Assembly (NCBI GenBank): GCA_041748075.1
Contig: JBGTDX010000052.1
Coordinates: 1-16,474, forward strand
From: JBGSYJ01 sp041748075
Lineage (GTDB): Bacteria > Acidobacteriota > Thermoanaerobaculia > Gp7-AA8
Direction of reading: 5' to 3'
DNA: 16,474 nucleotides
A model generated the notes under the pieces. It did no database searches and was not told the DNA's origin. It worked only from the letters and a program-made list of their open reading frames with translations. Below are positions 1 to 6,944 of this stretch, one piece after another. Each line of letters starts with the position of its first letter. Position 1 is the stretch's first letter. Position numbers and translations under genes: made by a program.

Positions 1-80
1 TTTCGACTTCCCTATTCAGTTTTCAATGAACCGACCTCGCCCGGAGGGCTGCACAGAGTGCCTTAGCCCACCCTTCGATG

Positions 81-146
81 TCAAGCGAAATCCCTTCCCG
101 TTTCGCGCGCCGTTTCACGGCCCGGTCGCGAAAAGATTTCGCTTGA
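81..146. repeat. Nested three-level inverted repeat (hairpin)
   Basis: A perfect 12-bp outer stem (TCAAGCGAAATC at 81-92 with GATTTCGCTTGA at 135-146) encloses a 7-bp stem (TTTCGCG 101-107 with CGCGAAA 127-133), which encloses a 5-bp stem with a 3-base loop (GCCGT 109-113 with ACGGC 117-121). Either strand could fold into one long stem-loop with internal loops. No convincing ORF covers it. It could be a terminator-less RNA hairpin, a palindromic repeat or the 3' end structure of a transcript from the left. The structure is directly visible; the role is unknown. Confidence 0.6.
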
Positions 147-394
147 TTTCGATGTTGCGGAAGCTGCTCGAGGATGACTTGAAAGAACCGGCGACCCGGG
201 CGCTGCAGGGAGTGGAACGATAAACCCGTTCGACGTTCCTGTCAATCGGATTTTCCCCTGCGCCGTCATGACACAACAACATCCCGCCGCGTTTATTTCA
301 ACCGGCGCCGTCATGAAAACCCGGCCACAGAACACCCTTCCACACTGACATCCATGCGCGTTTCGGGCCTGATCCGCTGGACGTGGGGATAACA
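147..394. other. Non-coding stretch with a 12-bp direct repeat
   Basis: I see no gene here; the possible reading frames look like chance ORFs. The one visible pattern is a 12-bp direct repeat, GCGCCGTCATGA, at 260-271 and again at 305-316, spaced 45 bp start to start. The first copy contains the 8-bp palindrome GTCATGAC. It may be a pair of protein-binding sites or chance. Confidence 0.4.
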
Positions 395-526
395 ATGAAG
401 AGTACTGCTGCGCACGCCCTCCGCCGCACTCTCGACTCTTACCCCGACTGCCCTCGGAATGCTCCGACTGCCGCCGATGCTGCTTCCGCTTCGCTGATCA
501 AAGAACTCGTGGAACGGATGCTCTAA
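395..526 (+). CDS. Possible 43-residue hypothetical protein
   Basis: An ATG at 395 opens a 43-codon frame ending in TAA at 524-526. A GGGGA sequence at 385-389 lies 5 bases upstream and would serve as a ribosome binding site. The peptide begins MKSTAAHALRRTLD, has an Ala/Pro-rich centre and ends in a possible short amphipathic helix (LIKELVERML). It has no signal peptide or membrane segment, and I do not recognise a family. It is isolated, about 470 bp upstream of the TonB receptor on the same strand. It could be a chance ORF; the good RBS spacing and helical C-terminus are the only positive evidence. Confidence 0.35.
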   Translation: MKSTAAHALRRTLDSYPDCPRNAPTAADAASASLIKELVERML

Positions 527-544
527 CAACGGCCGGGCAGCCTT

Positions 545-655
545 ATTCCCACCGATTATTTTGCCATTTTATGGTCTGTTTACTGGTTGACTCAATATGT
601 AACAGCATTATCGCCTGATTATTCAGTAGATTAATACCTCATTAATAACAGTGCT
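545..655. other. AT-rich island, possible promoter region
   Basis: This stretch is markedly more AT-rich than the surrounding GC-rich DNA and holds a TTGACT hexamer (587-592) and two ATTAAT palindromes (630-635 and 641-646). No well-spaced -10 hexamer follows the TTGACT, so I do not call a specific promoter. AT-rich islands upstream of receptor genes often carry promoters or nucleoid-protein sites; here that is inference. Confidence 0.35.
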
Positions 656-749
656 GAGCGCACCGTGTGCCCGCACGAAGCCCTCGCTCGCCGAACGAAG
701 GCGTACCACCCCGGTGTCTCGTGGCCGCACCAATTCTCGACACATTCTC

Positions 750-778
750 TTGACACTCTCTCTCCATAGGGATAGTGT
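750..778 (+). promoter_or_regulatory. Putative sigma-70-type promoter of the TonB receptor gene
   Basis: A perfect -35 hexamer TTGACA (750-755) is followed after a 17-bp spacer by TAGTGT (773-778), which matches TATAAT at the important T1, A2 and T6 positions. Transcription would start near 785, giving a leader of about 210 bases before the receptor ATG at 997. The palindromic operator at 790-803 lies just downstream, where bound repressor would block initiation or clearance. Confidence 0.45.
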
Positions 779-803
779 GTAACCGATTCTGTAACCGGTT
801 ACA
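778..803. promoter_or_regulatory. LacI-family type operator, perfect 14-bp palindrome plus an overlapping half-match
   Basis: TGTAACCGGTTACA at 790-803 is a perfect palindrome and fits the classical LacI/CcpA-type consensus TGNAANCGNTTNCA at every fixed position. A second, imperfect copy, TGTAACCGATTCTG, sits at 778-791, so the TGTAACCG half-site recurs 12 bp apart. The AACCGAT motif recurs once more at 803-809. Sugar-catabolic loci are often controlled by LacI-family repressors that bind such sites at the transcription start. No regulator gene lies in the window. No other match to the consensus was noticed here. Confidence 0.6.
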
Positions 804-996
804 ACCGATGAGTTCGCCTTCCTTCAGTGCGCTCCTGACGCACCTCAAGAAAACGGTCCGATACCGCGACGATCGATCCGCACTCTTTGCCCACCCTTCC
901 CCCTCCTTATTTACTCGCGCAGGCCGGATCGCCGGTCTCGCCATGAAGACCAGGCTAACCACTGAACCATTTGCCATCCACTGAGGAGATCGTTCC

Positions 997-3825
997 ATGA
1001 GAGAGTTTCTGAGGAATTTTGCAGCGCCGACCATCCTGTTCGGGTTGGTAGCGCTGCTGGCGTTTCACCCATGGACTGCGTACGCGCAGACGACGACATC
1101 GACCATCCGGGGCACGGTGATCAGCGAATCCGGCGCTCCGGTCGTGGGCGCCGATGTCGTTGCGACCAACGCCGCGAGCGGCTTCACCTACACCACCACC
1201 TCACGCGCGAATGGCTCCTTCTCGCTCGGAGGCCTCACGCCCGGCTCCTACACGATCATCGTCGCCTCCCAGGCCTACGAGGTCGCCACCGATCAGGTCT
1301 CGGTTCTGGTCGGACAGACGCTGGATCTGAATTTCCAGGTCACGCCGACGAGCGTCCTGACCGAGTCGATCACCGTCGTAGGTGACCAGTTGATTGACTC
1401 CCGCAGTCCGGAAGTCAGCACCAACGTCAGCCAGTCGCAGATCGAGAGCCTGCCGCAGAACGATCGGAATTTCCTGAACTTCGCAGCTCTCGCGCCGGGA
1501 GTGACCGTCAGTCAGGATCCCACGAACAAACAGGTTCGCGGTGGAGCGCAGACGGCTGCAGCGACGAACGTCTACATCGACGGAGTCAGTCTCAAGAACG
1601 ACGTCATCCAGGGCGGCGTCATCGGACAGGACTCGAGCCGCGGCAACCCCTTCCCGCAGAACGCCGTGCAGGAGTTCCGCGTCATCACGCAGAACTACAG
1701 CGCCGAGTACCAGAAGGCATCGAGCGCAATCATCACCGCAGTCACCAAGTCGGGCTCCAATCAGCTCCGCGGCGACATCTTCGCCTACTATCAGGACAAG
1801 GGGCTCGTCGAGAATGATCCCTTCTCCGAGGCCCGGAACCAACCAAAGCCCGAGTACGAGCGCCTGCAGTGGGGCCTGAGCCTCGGCGGGCCGATCGTCG
1901 AAGACCGCATGCACTTCTTCTTCTCGTTCGAAGCGAACGACCAGGATCGTCAGGAGCGAGTCTTTTTCGGACCGAACCGCACGCAGCCCTGGGCCCAACA
2001 GTTCCTCGATCGTGAAGGCGTCTTCACCCAGCCGTTCCGCGAAGACCTCGCGTTCGGCAAGTTGAGCTTCCAGCCCAGCTCGAGCCAGATCATCGACTGG
2101 AGTGCGATGTACCGTGATGAGACCGATATCCGCAGTTTCGGAGGAGACCGGGCACGCGAAGCGGGCGAGAACGTGAAACAGGAAATCTGGGGCACTACGC
2201 TCCGCCATCAGTACGCCTCGAACACCTGGCTGAACGAAGCATCTTTGAGCTACAACGACTATTCGTGGTCGCCGACCCCCGTGATCGACGCCCCCTCACG
2301 TCTCTACTTCGGCTTCGGCTGGGTGGGAGGCCGCGGAGGGCAGCAGGACATCGGTCAGGAGCGCCTTTCGATCCGGGACGACATCAGTTTCACCGGTTTT
2401 GAAATGGGCGGCACGCACACGTTCAAGGTCGGCGCGATCGCCGAGTTCCTCGAGTACAACGTGCAGAAGGACTTCTTCGGCAATCCCCTCTTCATCTTCA
2501 ATCCGGACATCAGCACGGACTTCCCCATCGAGGCTAACTACGGCCTCGGCGACCCGGACCTTTCCGCAGACAACCAGCAGTACGGCATCTACGTTCAGGA
2601 CGAGTGGGCCGTCAATAACCAGCTGCTCGTCAACATGGGCATTCGGTGGGACTACGAGACGAACATGCTCGATCCCGACTACGTCACTCCGGACAACATC
2701 CGGCAGACGTTCCAGGGAATCCTTCCGGCGCGCTACTTCACGGACGGAACACAGCGTGAAACACCGAAGGATCTGTTCGCTCCCCGCCTCGGGATCTCCT
2801 ACGACGTCTTCTCGAACGGACGAACGGTCGTCTTCGGCGGCGCGGGCAAATACTACGACCGCGTGCTGTTCAACGACATCCTCGACGTTCGCTTCAAACA
2901 ACAGTACCGGGAGGGCACCTTCCGTTTCTCAGCAGATGGACAGCCGAGGGACGGATTCGAGACTGTCATGTGGGATAACCGCTACTTCACGGAGGCGGGC
3001 CTGCAGGAAGTCATCGCTGCCGGCAGAACGGGTAAGCCGGAGGCCTTCCTCATCGAGAACGACACGGAAACGCCGTATTCGGATCAGTGGAACATCGGTG
3101 TGCGTCAGCAGGTGGGCGACTTCCTCGCCTCTCTGAGCTATGCGAACATCCGCAGCTACAACGGTCTTTCCTACATCTTCGGCAGCCGCAATCCGAACGG
3201 CACCTGCTGTCTGGTGGATCCAGCCTGGCCGTTCTCGAACGTGCTGATCTCGACCGACGACAGAAGGACCTGGTACGACGCGGTCTACCTCACGCTCGAC
3301 CGCCCCTTCACGGCGAGCTCGAACTGGGGCTTCAACCTCGCCTACACATGGAGCGAAGCCGAGCAGATCGGCGGAGATCTCTTCAGCTTCGACGAAGTGA
3401 CCGTTCTGGCGTATCCGCGCTACACAGTCCCGGGATCGCGCGAGCATGTAGTGGTCGCGAGCGGTCTGGTCGGCATCCCGTTCGACATCCGCCTCGGCAC
3501 GCTCATTCAGTACGGTTCAGGCGATGCATTCAACGTCGGAGATGCGTCGCGCGGCTTCGGTCCGAACGAATTCGTGAACCGGCGCGGTGAAGGACGGGGT
3601 CGCAGCTTTACCACCGTCGACCTTCGCGCCGAGAAGGACTTCCGGCTCGTCGGATCCTCCAGGATCGGACTCATCCTCGAAGCCTTCAACGTCTTCGATG
3701 AAGACCGGTTCACCAACTACGAGTCGTTCATTCCGCCGGAGGGTAACCCCCGCTTCGGAGAGCCGAACGCGATCGTCAGCGGGTCGCAGAGGCGCTTTCA
3801 GGTTGGCCTGAGACTGGGCTTCTAG
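997..3825 (+). CDS. TonB-dependent receptor, Oar-like, with carboxypeptidase-regulatory-type domain
   Basis: This 942-residue outer-membrane beta-barrel receptor probably moves oligosaccharides or related ligands into the periplasm using TonB energy. Residues 1-30 form a signal peptide ending AYA|QT. Residues about 35-115 are a CarboxypepD_reg-like domain with the pattern IRGTV, GADV, FSLGGLTPGSYTI. A TonB-box-like ESITVVG lies at 123-129. The plug covers about 120-250 (IESLPQNDRNF, LAPGV, VRGG, NVYIDGV), followed by the barrel. The last residue is Phe in VGLRLGF, the usual outer-membrane C-terminal signature. The start is supported by GAGGAG at 983-988. It precedes the glucan-degradation genes but is cut off from them by a terminator at 3837, so it is probably its own transcription unit under the operator at 790. 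No SusD partner is seen, as is usual for Oar-like receptors. Substrate is inferred from neighbours only. Confidence 0.95.
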   Translation: MREFLRNFAAPTILFGLVALLAFHPWTAYAQTTTSTIRGTVISESGAPVVGADVVATNAASGFTYTTTSRANGSFSLGGLTPGSYTIIVASQAYEVATDQVSVLVGQTLDLNFQVTPTSVLTESITVVGDQLIDSRSPEVSTNVSQSQIESLPQNDRNFLNFAALAPGVTVSQDPTNKQVRGGAQTAAATNVYIDGVSLKNDVIQGGVIGQDSSRGNPFPQNAVQEFRVITQNYSAEYQKASSAIITAVTKSGSNQLRGDIFAYYQDKGLVENDPFSEARNQPKPEYERLQWGLSLGGPIVEDRMHFFFSFEANDQDRQERVFFGPNRTQPWAQQFLDREGVFTQPFREDLAFGKLSFQPSSSQIIDWSAMYRDETDIRSFGGDRAREAGENVKQEIWGTTLRHQYASNTWLNEASLSYNDYSWSPTPVIDAPSRLYFGFGWVGGRGGQQDIGQERLSIRDDISFTGFEMGGTHTFKVGAIAEFLEYNVQKDFFGNPLFIFNPDISTDFPIEANYGLGDPDLSADNQQYGIYVQDEWAVNNQLLVNMGIRWDYETNMLDPDYVTPDNIRQTFQGILPARYFTDGTQRETPKDLFAPRLGISYDVFSNGRTVVFGGAGKYYDRVLFNDILDVRFKQQYREGTFRFSADGQPRDGFETVMWDNRYFTEAGLQEVIAAGRTGKPEAFLIENDTETPYSDQWNIGVRQQVGDFLASLSYANIRSYNGLSYIFGSRNPNGTCCLVDPAWPFSNVLISTDDRRTWYDAVYLTLDRPFTASSNWGFNLAYTWSEAEQIGGDLFSFDEVTVLAYPRYTVPGSREHVVVASGLVGIPFDIRLGTLIQYGSGDAFNVGDASRGFGPNEFVNRRGEGRGRSFTTVDLRAEKDFRLVGSSRIGLILEAFNVFDEDRFTNYESFIPPEGNPRFGEPNAIVSGSQRRFQVGLRLGF

Positions 3826-3836
3826 GTACGTAGACT

Positions 3837-3866
3837 CGGGGCGGCCGGCGGGCCGCCCCGTTGTTT
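3837..3866 (+). terminator. Rho-independent terminator after the TonB receptor
   Basis: A perfect 10-bp GC stem (CGGGGCGGCC at 3837-3846 with GGCCGCCCCG at 3851-3860) closes a 4-base loop and is followed by TTGTTT. It lies 12 bases after the receptor stop codon. Confidence 0.85.
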
Positions 3867-3878
3867 CGCGCAATCCCG

Positions 3879-3907
3879 CCGTCATTTCCCGAGCGTCAGA
3901 ATGACGG
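3879..3907. repeat. Short inverted repeat CCGTCATT/AATGACGG
   Basis: CCGTCATT at 3879-3886 pairs with AATGACGG at 3900-3907 across 13 bases. It lies between the terminator and the larger inverted repeat at 3938 and is probably another dispersed intergenic palindrome. Confidence 0.5.
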
Positions 3908-3937
3908 GACAAGTCAAGGTGGCGAGAGAAGGACCAA

Positions 3938-4017
3938 TGTCATCCTGAGCGAAGCAAAGGATCTTCTTGCGACGCTCGATCTCTCCAAGAAGATCCTTCG
4001 CTTCGCTCAGGATGACA
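3938..4017. repeat. Inverted pair of GTCATCCTGAGCGAAGC-type repeats
   Basis: A 32-base arm at 3938-3969 is matched by its reverse complement at 3986-4017 with one mismatch, around a 16-base centre. Each arm contains GTCATCCTGAGCGAAGC. A third arm lies at 16420-16445, so this is a dispersed family. Transcribed, it would form a very stable hairpin just upstream of the GH144 gene. Similar sequences are, to my knowledge, widespread in intergenic DNA of several phyla; no transposase accompanies it here. Any promoter for the downstream operon would have to lie in or around this repeat; I could not identify one. Confidence 0.85.
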
Positions 4018-4047
4018 AGTTCCTCAGACTTCCCTTACGGAGTTCCA

Positions 4048-5475
4048 ATGACAACCCGCATCACCCGCACCATCGTCCTGTCGCTTTTCATCACCGCCCT
4101 CGGTACCGGCTGCATCAGCGCCAACCCGCGCACCCGTCCCGCTCAGCGGCCTCAGTTCAATCCTCTGCTCGAAGACGTGCAGAAGCGGACGTTCGACTTC
4201 TTCTGGGAAACCACGAATCCGGAGAATGGCCTCGTTCCTGACCGCTACCCGACACCATCCTTCTCGAGCGTCGCGGCGGTCGGCTTCGGACTGACGGTCT
4301 ACCCCATTGGCGCCGAGCGAGGCTACATCACGCGCGAACAGGCGGCAGAGAGAGTCCTCACGACTCTCCGCTTCTTCGTGAATGCGCCCGAAGGCCCGGC
4401 GAAGAGCGGCACTACGGGCCACAAGGGATTCCTCTATCACTTTCTCGACATGAAGACGGGTGAACGGTTCGAGAACGTCGAGCTCTCGACCATCGACACG
4501 ACACTCTTCTTCGCCGGCGCGCTCTTCTGCCAGTCGTACTTCGACCGTGACAATCCGGTCGAAGCCGAGATCCGTCAGGCCGCCGAAGAGCTCTACCGGC
4601 GCGCCGACTGGAACTGGGCAATCGTCCGCCAGCCCCTCGTGAGCATGGGGTGGAGACCGGATGAGGGCTTCATCCCCCACGACTGGGAGGGGCTCAACGA
4701 GGCGATGATCCTGTACATCCTCGCGCTGGCATCTCCCACCCATCCGATCCCGCCGGAAGCGTGGGACGAGTGGACCAGCACCTATCAGTGGTTGAACTTT
4801 CAGGGTTACGAGCATGTGAACTTCGCTCCACACTTCGGCCACCAGTACTCGCACGTATGGATCGACTTCCGCGGAATTCAGGACGAATACATGCGCGCGC
4901 GCGGCATCGATTACTTCGAGAACAGTCGCAGAGCGACATACGCACAACGCGCTTACGCGATCGAGAATCCAATGGGCTGGCAGGACTACGGAGAAAACGT
5001 CTGGGGCCTCACCGCCTGCGACGGGCCGATCGACGCGGAATTCGAAGTGAACGGGCAGATGCGCCGGTTCTTCACTTACACAGCCCGCGGCGCTGCGGCG
5101 ACCGAGATCCGCGATGACGGAACGATCGCGCCGACTGCCGCTGCCGCATCGATCCCATTCGCCCCCGAGATCGTCATTCCCGCGATCGAGGAAATGCACC
5201 GTCGCTACGGCTCGAAGCTCTACTCGACCTATGGGTTCCTCGACGCATTCAATCCGACGTTCAGGTTCGATGTGAAAACCCAGCACGGATCCGTCGACCC
5301 GGAGCTCGGATGGATCAACAACGACTATCTCGGAATCGACCAGGGACCGATCGTAATCATGATCGAGAACTACCGCTCCGGCCTCGTGTGGGAAACGATG
5401 AAGAAGAACCCGCACATCATCCGCGGTCTCCGCAGAGCAGGCTTCAGGGGCGGCTGGCTGGAGAGCGCTCCTTGA
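4048..5475 (+). CDS. Glucoamylase-like (PF10091) lipoprotein, probable GH144 endo-beta-1,2-glucanase
   Basis: The 475-residue product fits the PF10091/GH144 family, whose characterised members hydrolyse beta-1,2-glucan to sophorooligosaccharides. Residues 1-22 are a lipoprotein signal with the lipobox LGTGC (Cys22). With Ile at +2, export to the outer membrane is likely by E. coli rules. Family-like blocks follow: TFDFFWETTNPENGLVPDR (48-66), VAAVGFGLTVYPIG (75-88), GHKGFLYHFLD (124-134), ELSTIDTTL (145-153), PHDWEGLNEAM (210-220), HQYSHVWIDFRG (265-276) and YLGIDQGPIVIMIENYRSG (427-445). Acidic residues in these blocks are candidate catalytic groups; GH144 enzymes are inverting. I chose the ATG at 4048 because it gives a clean lipoprotein signal and has GGAG at 4039-4042; an in-frame extension to 3967 would run through a repeat. 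The next gene overlaps it by 4 bases. Some PF10091 proteins act on other beta-glucans or as exo-sophorosidases, so linkage is inferred. Confidence 0.85.
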   Translation: MTTRITRTIVLSLFITALGTGCISANPRTRPAQRPQFNPLLEDVQKRTFDFFWETTNPENGLVPDRYPTPSFSSVAAVGFGLTVYPIGAERGYITREQAAERVLTTLRFFVNAPEGPAKSGTTGHKGFLYHFLDMKTGERFENVELSTIDTTLFFAGALFCQSYFDRDNPVEAEIRQAAEELYRRADWNWAIVRQPLVSMGWRPDEGFIPHDWEGLNEAMILYILALASPTHPIPPEAWDEWTSTYQWLNFQGYEHVNFAPHFGHQYSHVWIDFRGIQDEYMRARGIDYFENSRRATYAQRAYAIENPMGWQDYGENVWGLTACDGPIDAEFEVNGQMRRFFTYTARGAAATEIRDDGTIAPTAAAASIPFAPEIVIPAIEEMHRRYGSKLYSTYGFLDAFNPTFRFDVKTQHGSVDPELGWINNDYLGIDQGPIVIMIENYRSGLVWETMKKNPHIIRGLRRAGFRGGWLESAP

Positions 5476-6749
5476 GATCCCGGTTCCCGATACTCGCGGT
5501 CACACTTCTTCTGTCCTGTTCAGCCGCGCGCGACGACGGCATCATTCGCCTCGAGATGTGGGGCCTCGGACGCGAAGGTCAGGTCGTCGCCGAGATGATG
5601 CCGGAGTTCCATCGCCGCAATCCGAACATTCGCGTCTCCGTACAGCAGATCCCGTGGACAGCAGCTCACGAAAAACTTCTCACCGGCCACGTCGGCGAGG
5701 CAACGCCCGACGTCGCGCAACTCGGAAACACGTGGATCCCGGAATTCGTCACCATACGCGCTCTCGAAAATCTCACTCCATACGTCAGCCGCTCGTCGGC
5801 AATCGAGCCGTCCGATTTCTTCGACGGCATCTGGGCAACGAACACGATCGGCGACGACGTCTACGGCGTGCCCTGGTATGTCGACACGCGCCTCCTCTTC
5901 TACAGGACCGACATCCTTGCTTCGGTCGGATTTTCCACTCCGCCGCGAACATGGGCGGAGTGGACCGAAGCGATGAAGCGGCTCGCCGCCCGAGGAGGAA
6001 CGAATCGATTTCCCATCCTCCTGCCGACGAATGAATGGAGCCAGCCAATCCTTCTCGCCCTGCAGCAGGACTCGCCGCTGCTGACCGAGGACGGAGGAAA
6101 CGGAGCATTCCAGCAGCCGGAGTTCCGGAGGGCGTTCGAGTTCTATGTAGGACTCTTCCGACAGGGCTACGCTCCGGTGCTCAGCAACTCGCAGGTCGCC
6201 AACATCTTTCAGCAGTTCGAGGCGGGCGATTTCGCGATGTACATCACCGGACCGTGGAACATCGGGGAGTTCCGCCGCAGGCTCAGTCCTGCCATGGAAG
6301 GAAAGTGGAGCACTGCACCGATGCCGGCTCCACCCGGAAAGACGTATCCCGGAACATCGCTCGCAGGAGGTGCGAGCCTCGTGATGTTCAATCGCTCCGA
6401 AAAGAAAGAAGCCGCGTGGAAGCTCATCGAATTTCTCTCGGAGCCCGAACAGCAGATCCGATTTTTCGAGCTGACTGGAAGCCTTCCGGCGAACGAAGGG
6501 GCGTGGGAAGTTCCCGCTCTGGCGAATGATCCGATCGCTGCGGCATTTCGCGAGCAGCTCGAAAACGTCACGCCGACGCCGAAGGTCGCCGAGTGGGAAC
6601 AGATCGCGACGATCGTCTGGGAAACCGCCGAGTCGGCGATCCGCGGAGAACGAACGATCGACGCGGCCCTGGCGAACCTAGACGCGCGGGCGGACAGAAT
6701 CCTCGAGAAGCGGCGGTGGGTGATGGCGCAGCAGGAGAGCGGCCGGTGA
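5472..6749 (+). CDS. Family-1 extracellular sugar-binding lipoprotein of an ABC transporter
   Basis: The 425-residue product is a solute-binding protein of the carbohydrate type (SBP_bac_1/8). The start is a TTG at 5472 overlapping the stop of the GH144 gene (TTGA), with GGAGAG at 5460-5465 placed 6 bases upstream. This gives a compact lipoprotein signal, MRSRFPILAVTLLLSC, with Cys16 in an LLSC lipobox. No ATG gives a signal peptide. The mature part has typical features: IRLEMWGLGREGQ near the start, PDVAQLGNTWIPEF, YGVPWYVDTRLLFYRTD, FAMYITGPWNIGEFR and the C-terminal AWKLIEFLSEPEQQ. It probably captures the oligosaccharides released by the GH144 enzyme and passes them to the two permeases. 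Lipid anchoring is unusual for a diderm binding protein. Translational coupling to the GH144 gene suggests matched expression. Ligand is not readable from sequence. Confidence 0.93.
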   Translation: MRSRFPILAVTLLLSCSAARDDGIIRLEMWGLGREGQVVAEMMPEFHRRNPNIRVSVQQIPWTAAHEKLLTGHVGEATPDVAQLGNTWIPEFVTIRALENLTPYVSRSSAIEPSDFFDGIWATNTIGDDVYGVPWYVDTRLLFYRTDILASVGFSTPPRTWAEWTEAMKRLAARGGTNRFPILLPTNEWSQPILLALQQDSPLLTEDGGNGAFQQPEFRRAFEFYVGLFRQGYAPVLSNSQVANIFQQFEAGDFAMYITGPWNIGEFRRRLSPAMEGKWSTAPMPAPPGKTYPGTSLAGGASLVMFNRSEKKEAAWKLIEFLSEPEQQIRFFELTGSLPANEGAWEVPALANDPIAAAFREQLENVTPTPKVAEWEQIATIVWETAESAIRGERTIDAALANLDARADRILEKRRWVMAQQESGR

Positions 6750-6757
6750 GTAGTTCT

Positions 6758-6932
6758 GGGTTGTGGGTTGTGGGTTGTGGGTTGTGGGACCCGACCTCCC
6801 CGCGGAACCCCTCGCCCCGCGTCAGCGGGGAGAGGGGCAGGGGAGAGGGGTGTTGCAACCGCAGCGACCGTAAAAGCAGAACCTCTGACCGAGCGTGCAC
6901 CTCCCACAACCCACAACCCACAACCCACAACC
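6758..6932. repeat. Element with inverted heptamer arrays at both ends, between binding-protein and permease genes
   Basis: Four tandem GGGTTGT units plus GGG (6758-6788) face four CCCACAA units plus CC (6903-6932) in inverse orientation, so about 30 bases at each end can pair. Inside lies one copy of the dispersed GC hairpin (6808-6837). The element fills nearly the whole 195-bp gap in the operon. In the mRNA it would form a long hairpin. By analogy with REP sequences in E. coli malE-malF it could protect the upstream binding-protein message and lower permease expression; this is inference. Confidence 0.85.
6808..6837. repeat. Dispersed GC hairpin repeat, copy A
   Basis: CCCCTCGCCCCGC (6808-6820) pairs with GCGGGGAGAGGGG (6825-6837) with one mismatch around a 4-base loop. 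A G-rich tail, CAGGGGAGAGGGG, follows at 6838-6850. The same arrangement recurs at 8759, 8869 (reverse), 10017 and 14826. Confidence 0.85.
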
Positions 6933-6944
6933 ACCGAGCCCCCC

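Noticed and set aside
26..223. 65-codon ORF at the left edge
   Set aside because: It runs through the nested hairpin at 81-146, has no ribosome binding site that stands out and no recognisable composition.
915..980. tRNA-like segment on the minus strand (GGTTCAGTGGTTAG plus a GGTCT/AGACC hairpin)
   Set aside because: It resembles a D-arm and an anticodon stem, but no T-arm GTTCRA motif or acceptor stem can be placed, and the hairpin loop is 8 bases.
1201..2208. 335-codon minus-strand ORF opposite the TonB receptor
   Set aside because: It is antisense to a clearly recognised receptor and has unfamiliar low-complexity composition, as expected from GC-rich codon bias.
4024..5415. 463-codon minus-strand ORF opposite the GH144 gene
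   Set aside because: It lies opposite conserved GH144 blocks and has no recognisable motif; it is a shadow frame.
6758..6932. CRISPR array or telomere-like repeat
   Set aside because: Units are only 7 bp with no spacers, and the two arrays are inverted copies flanking a GC hairpin.
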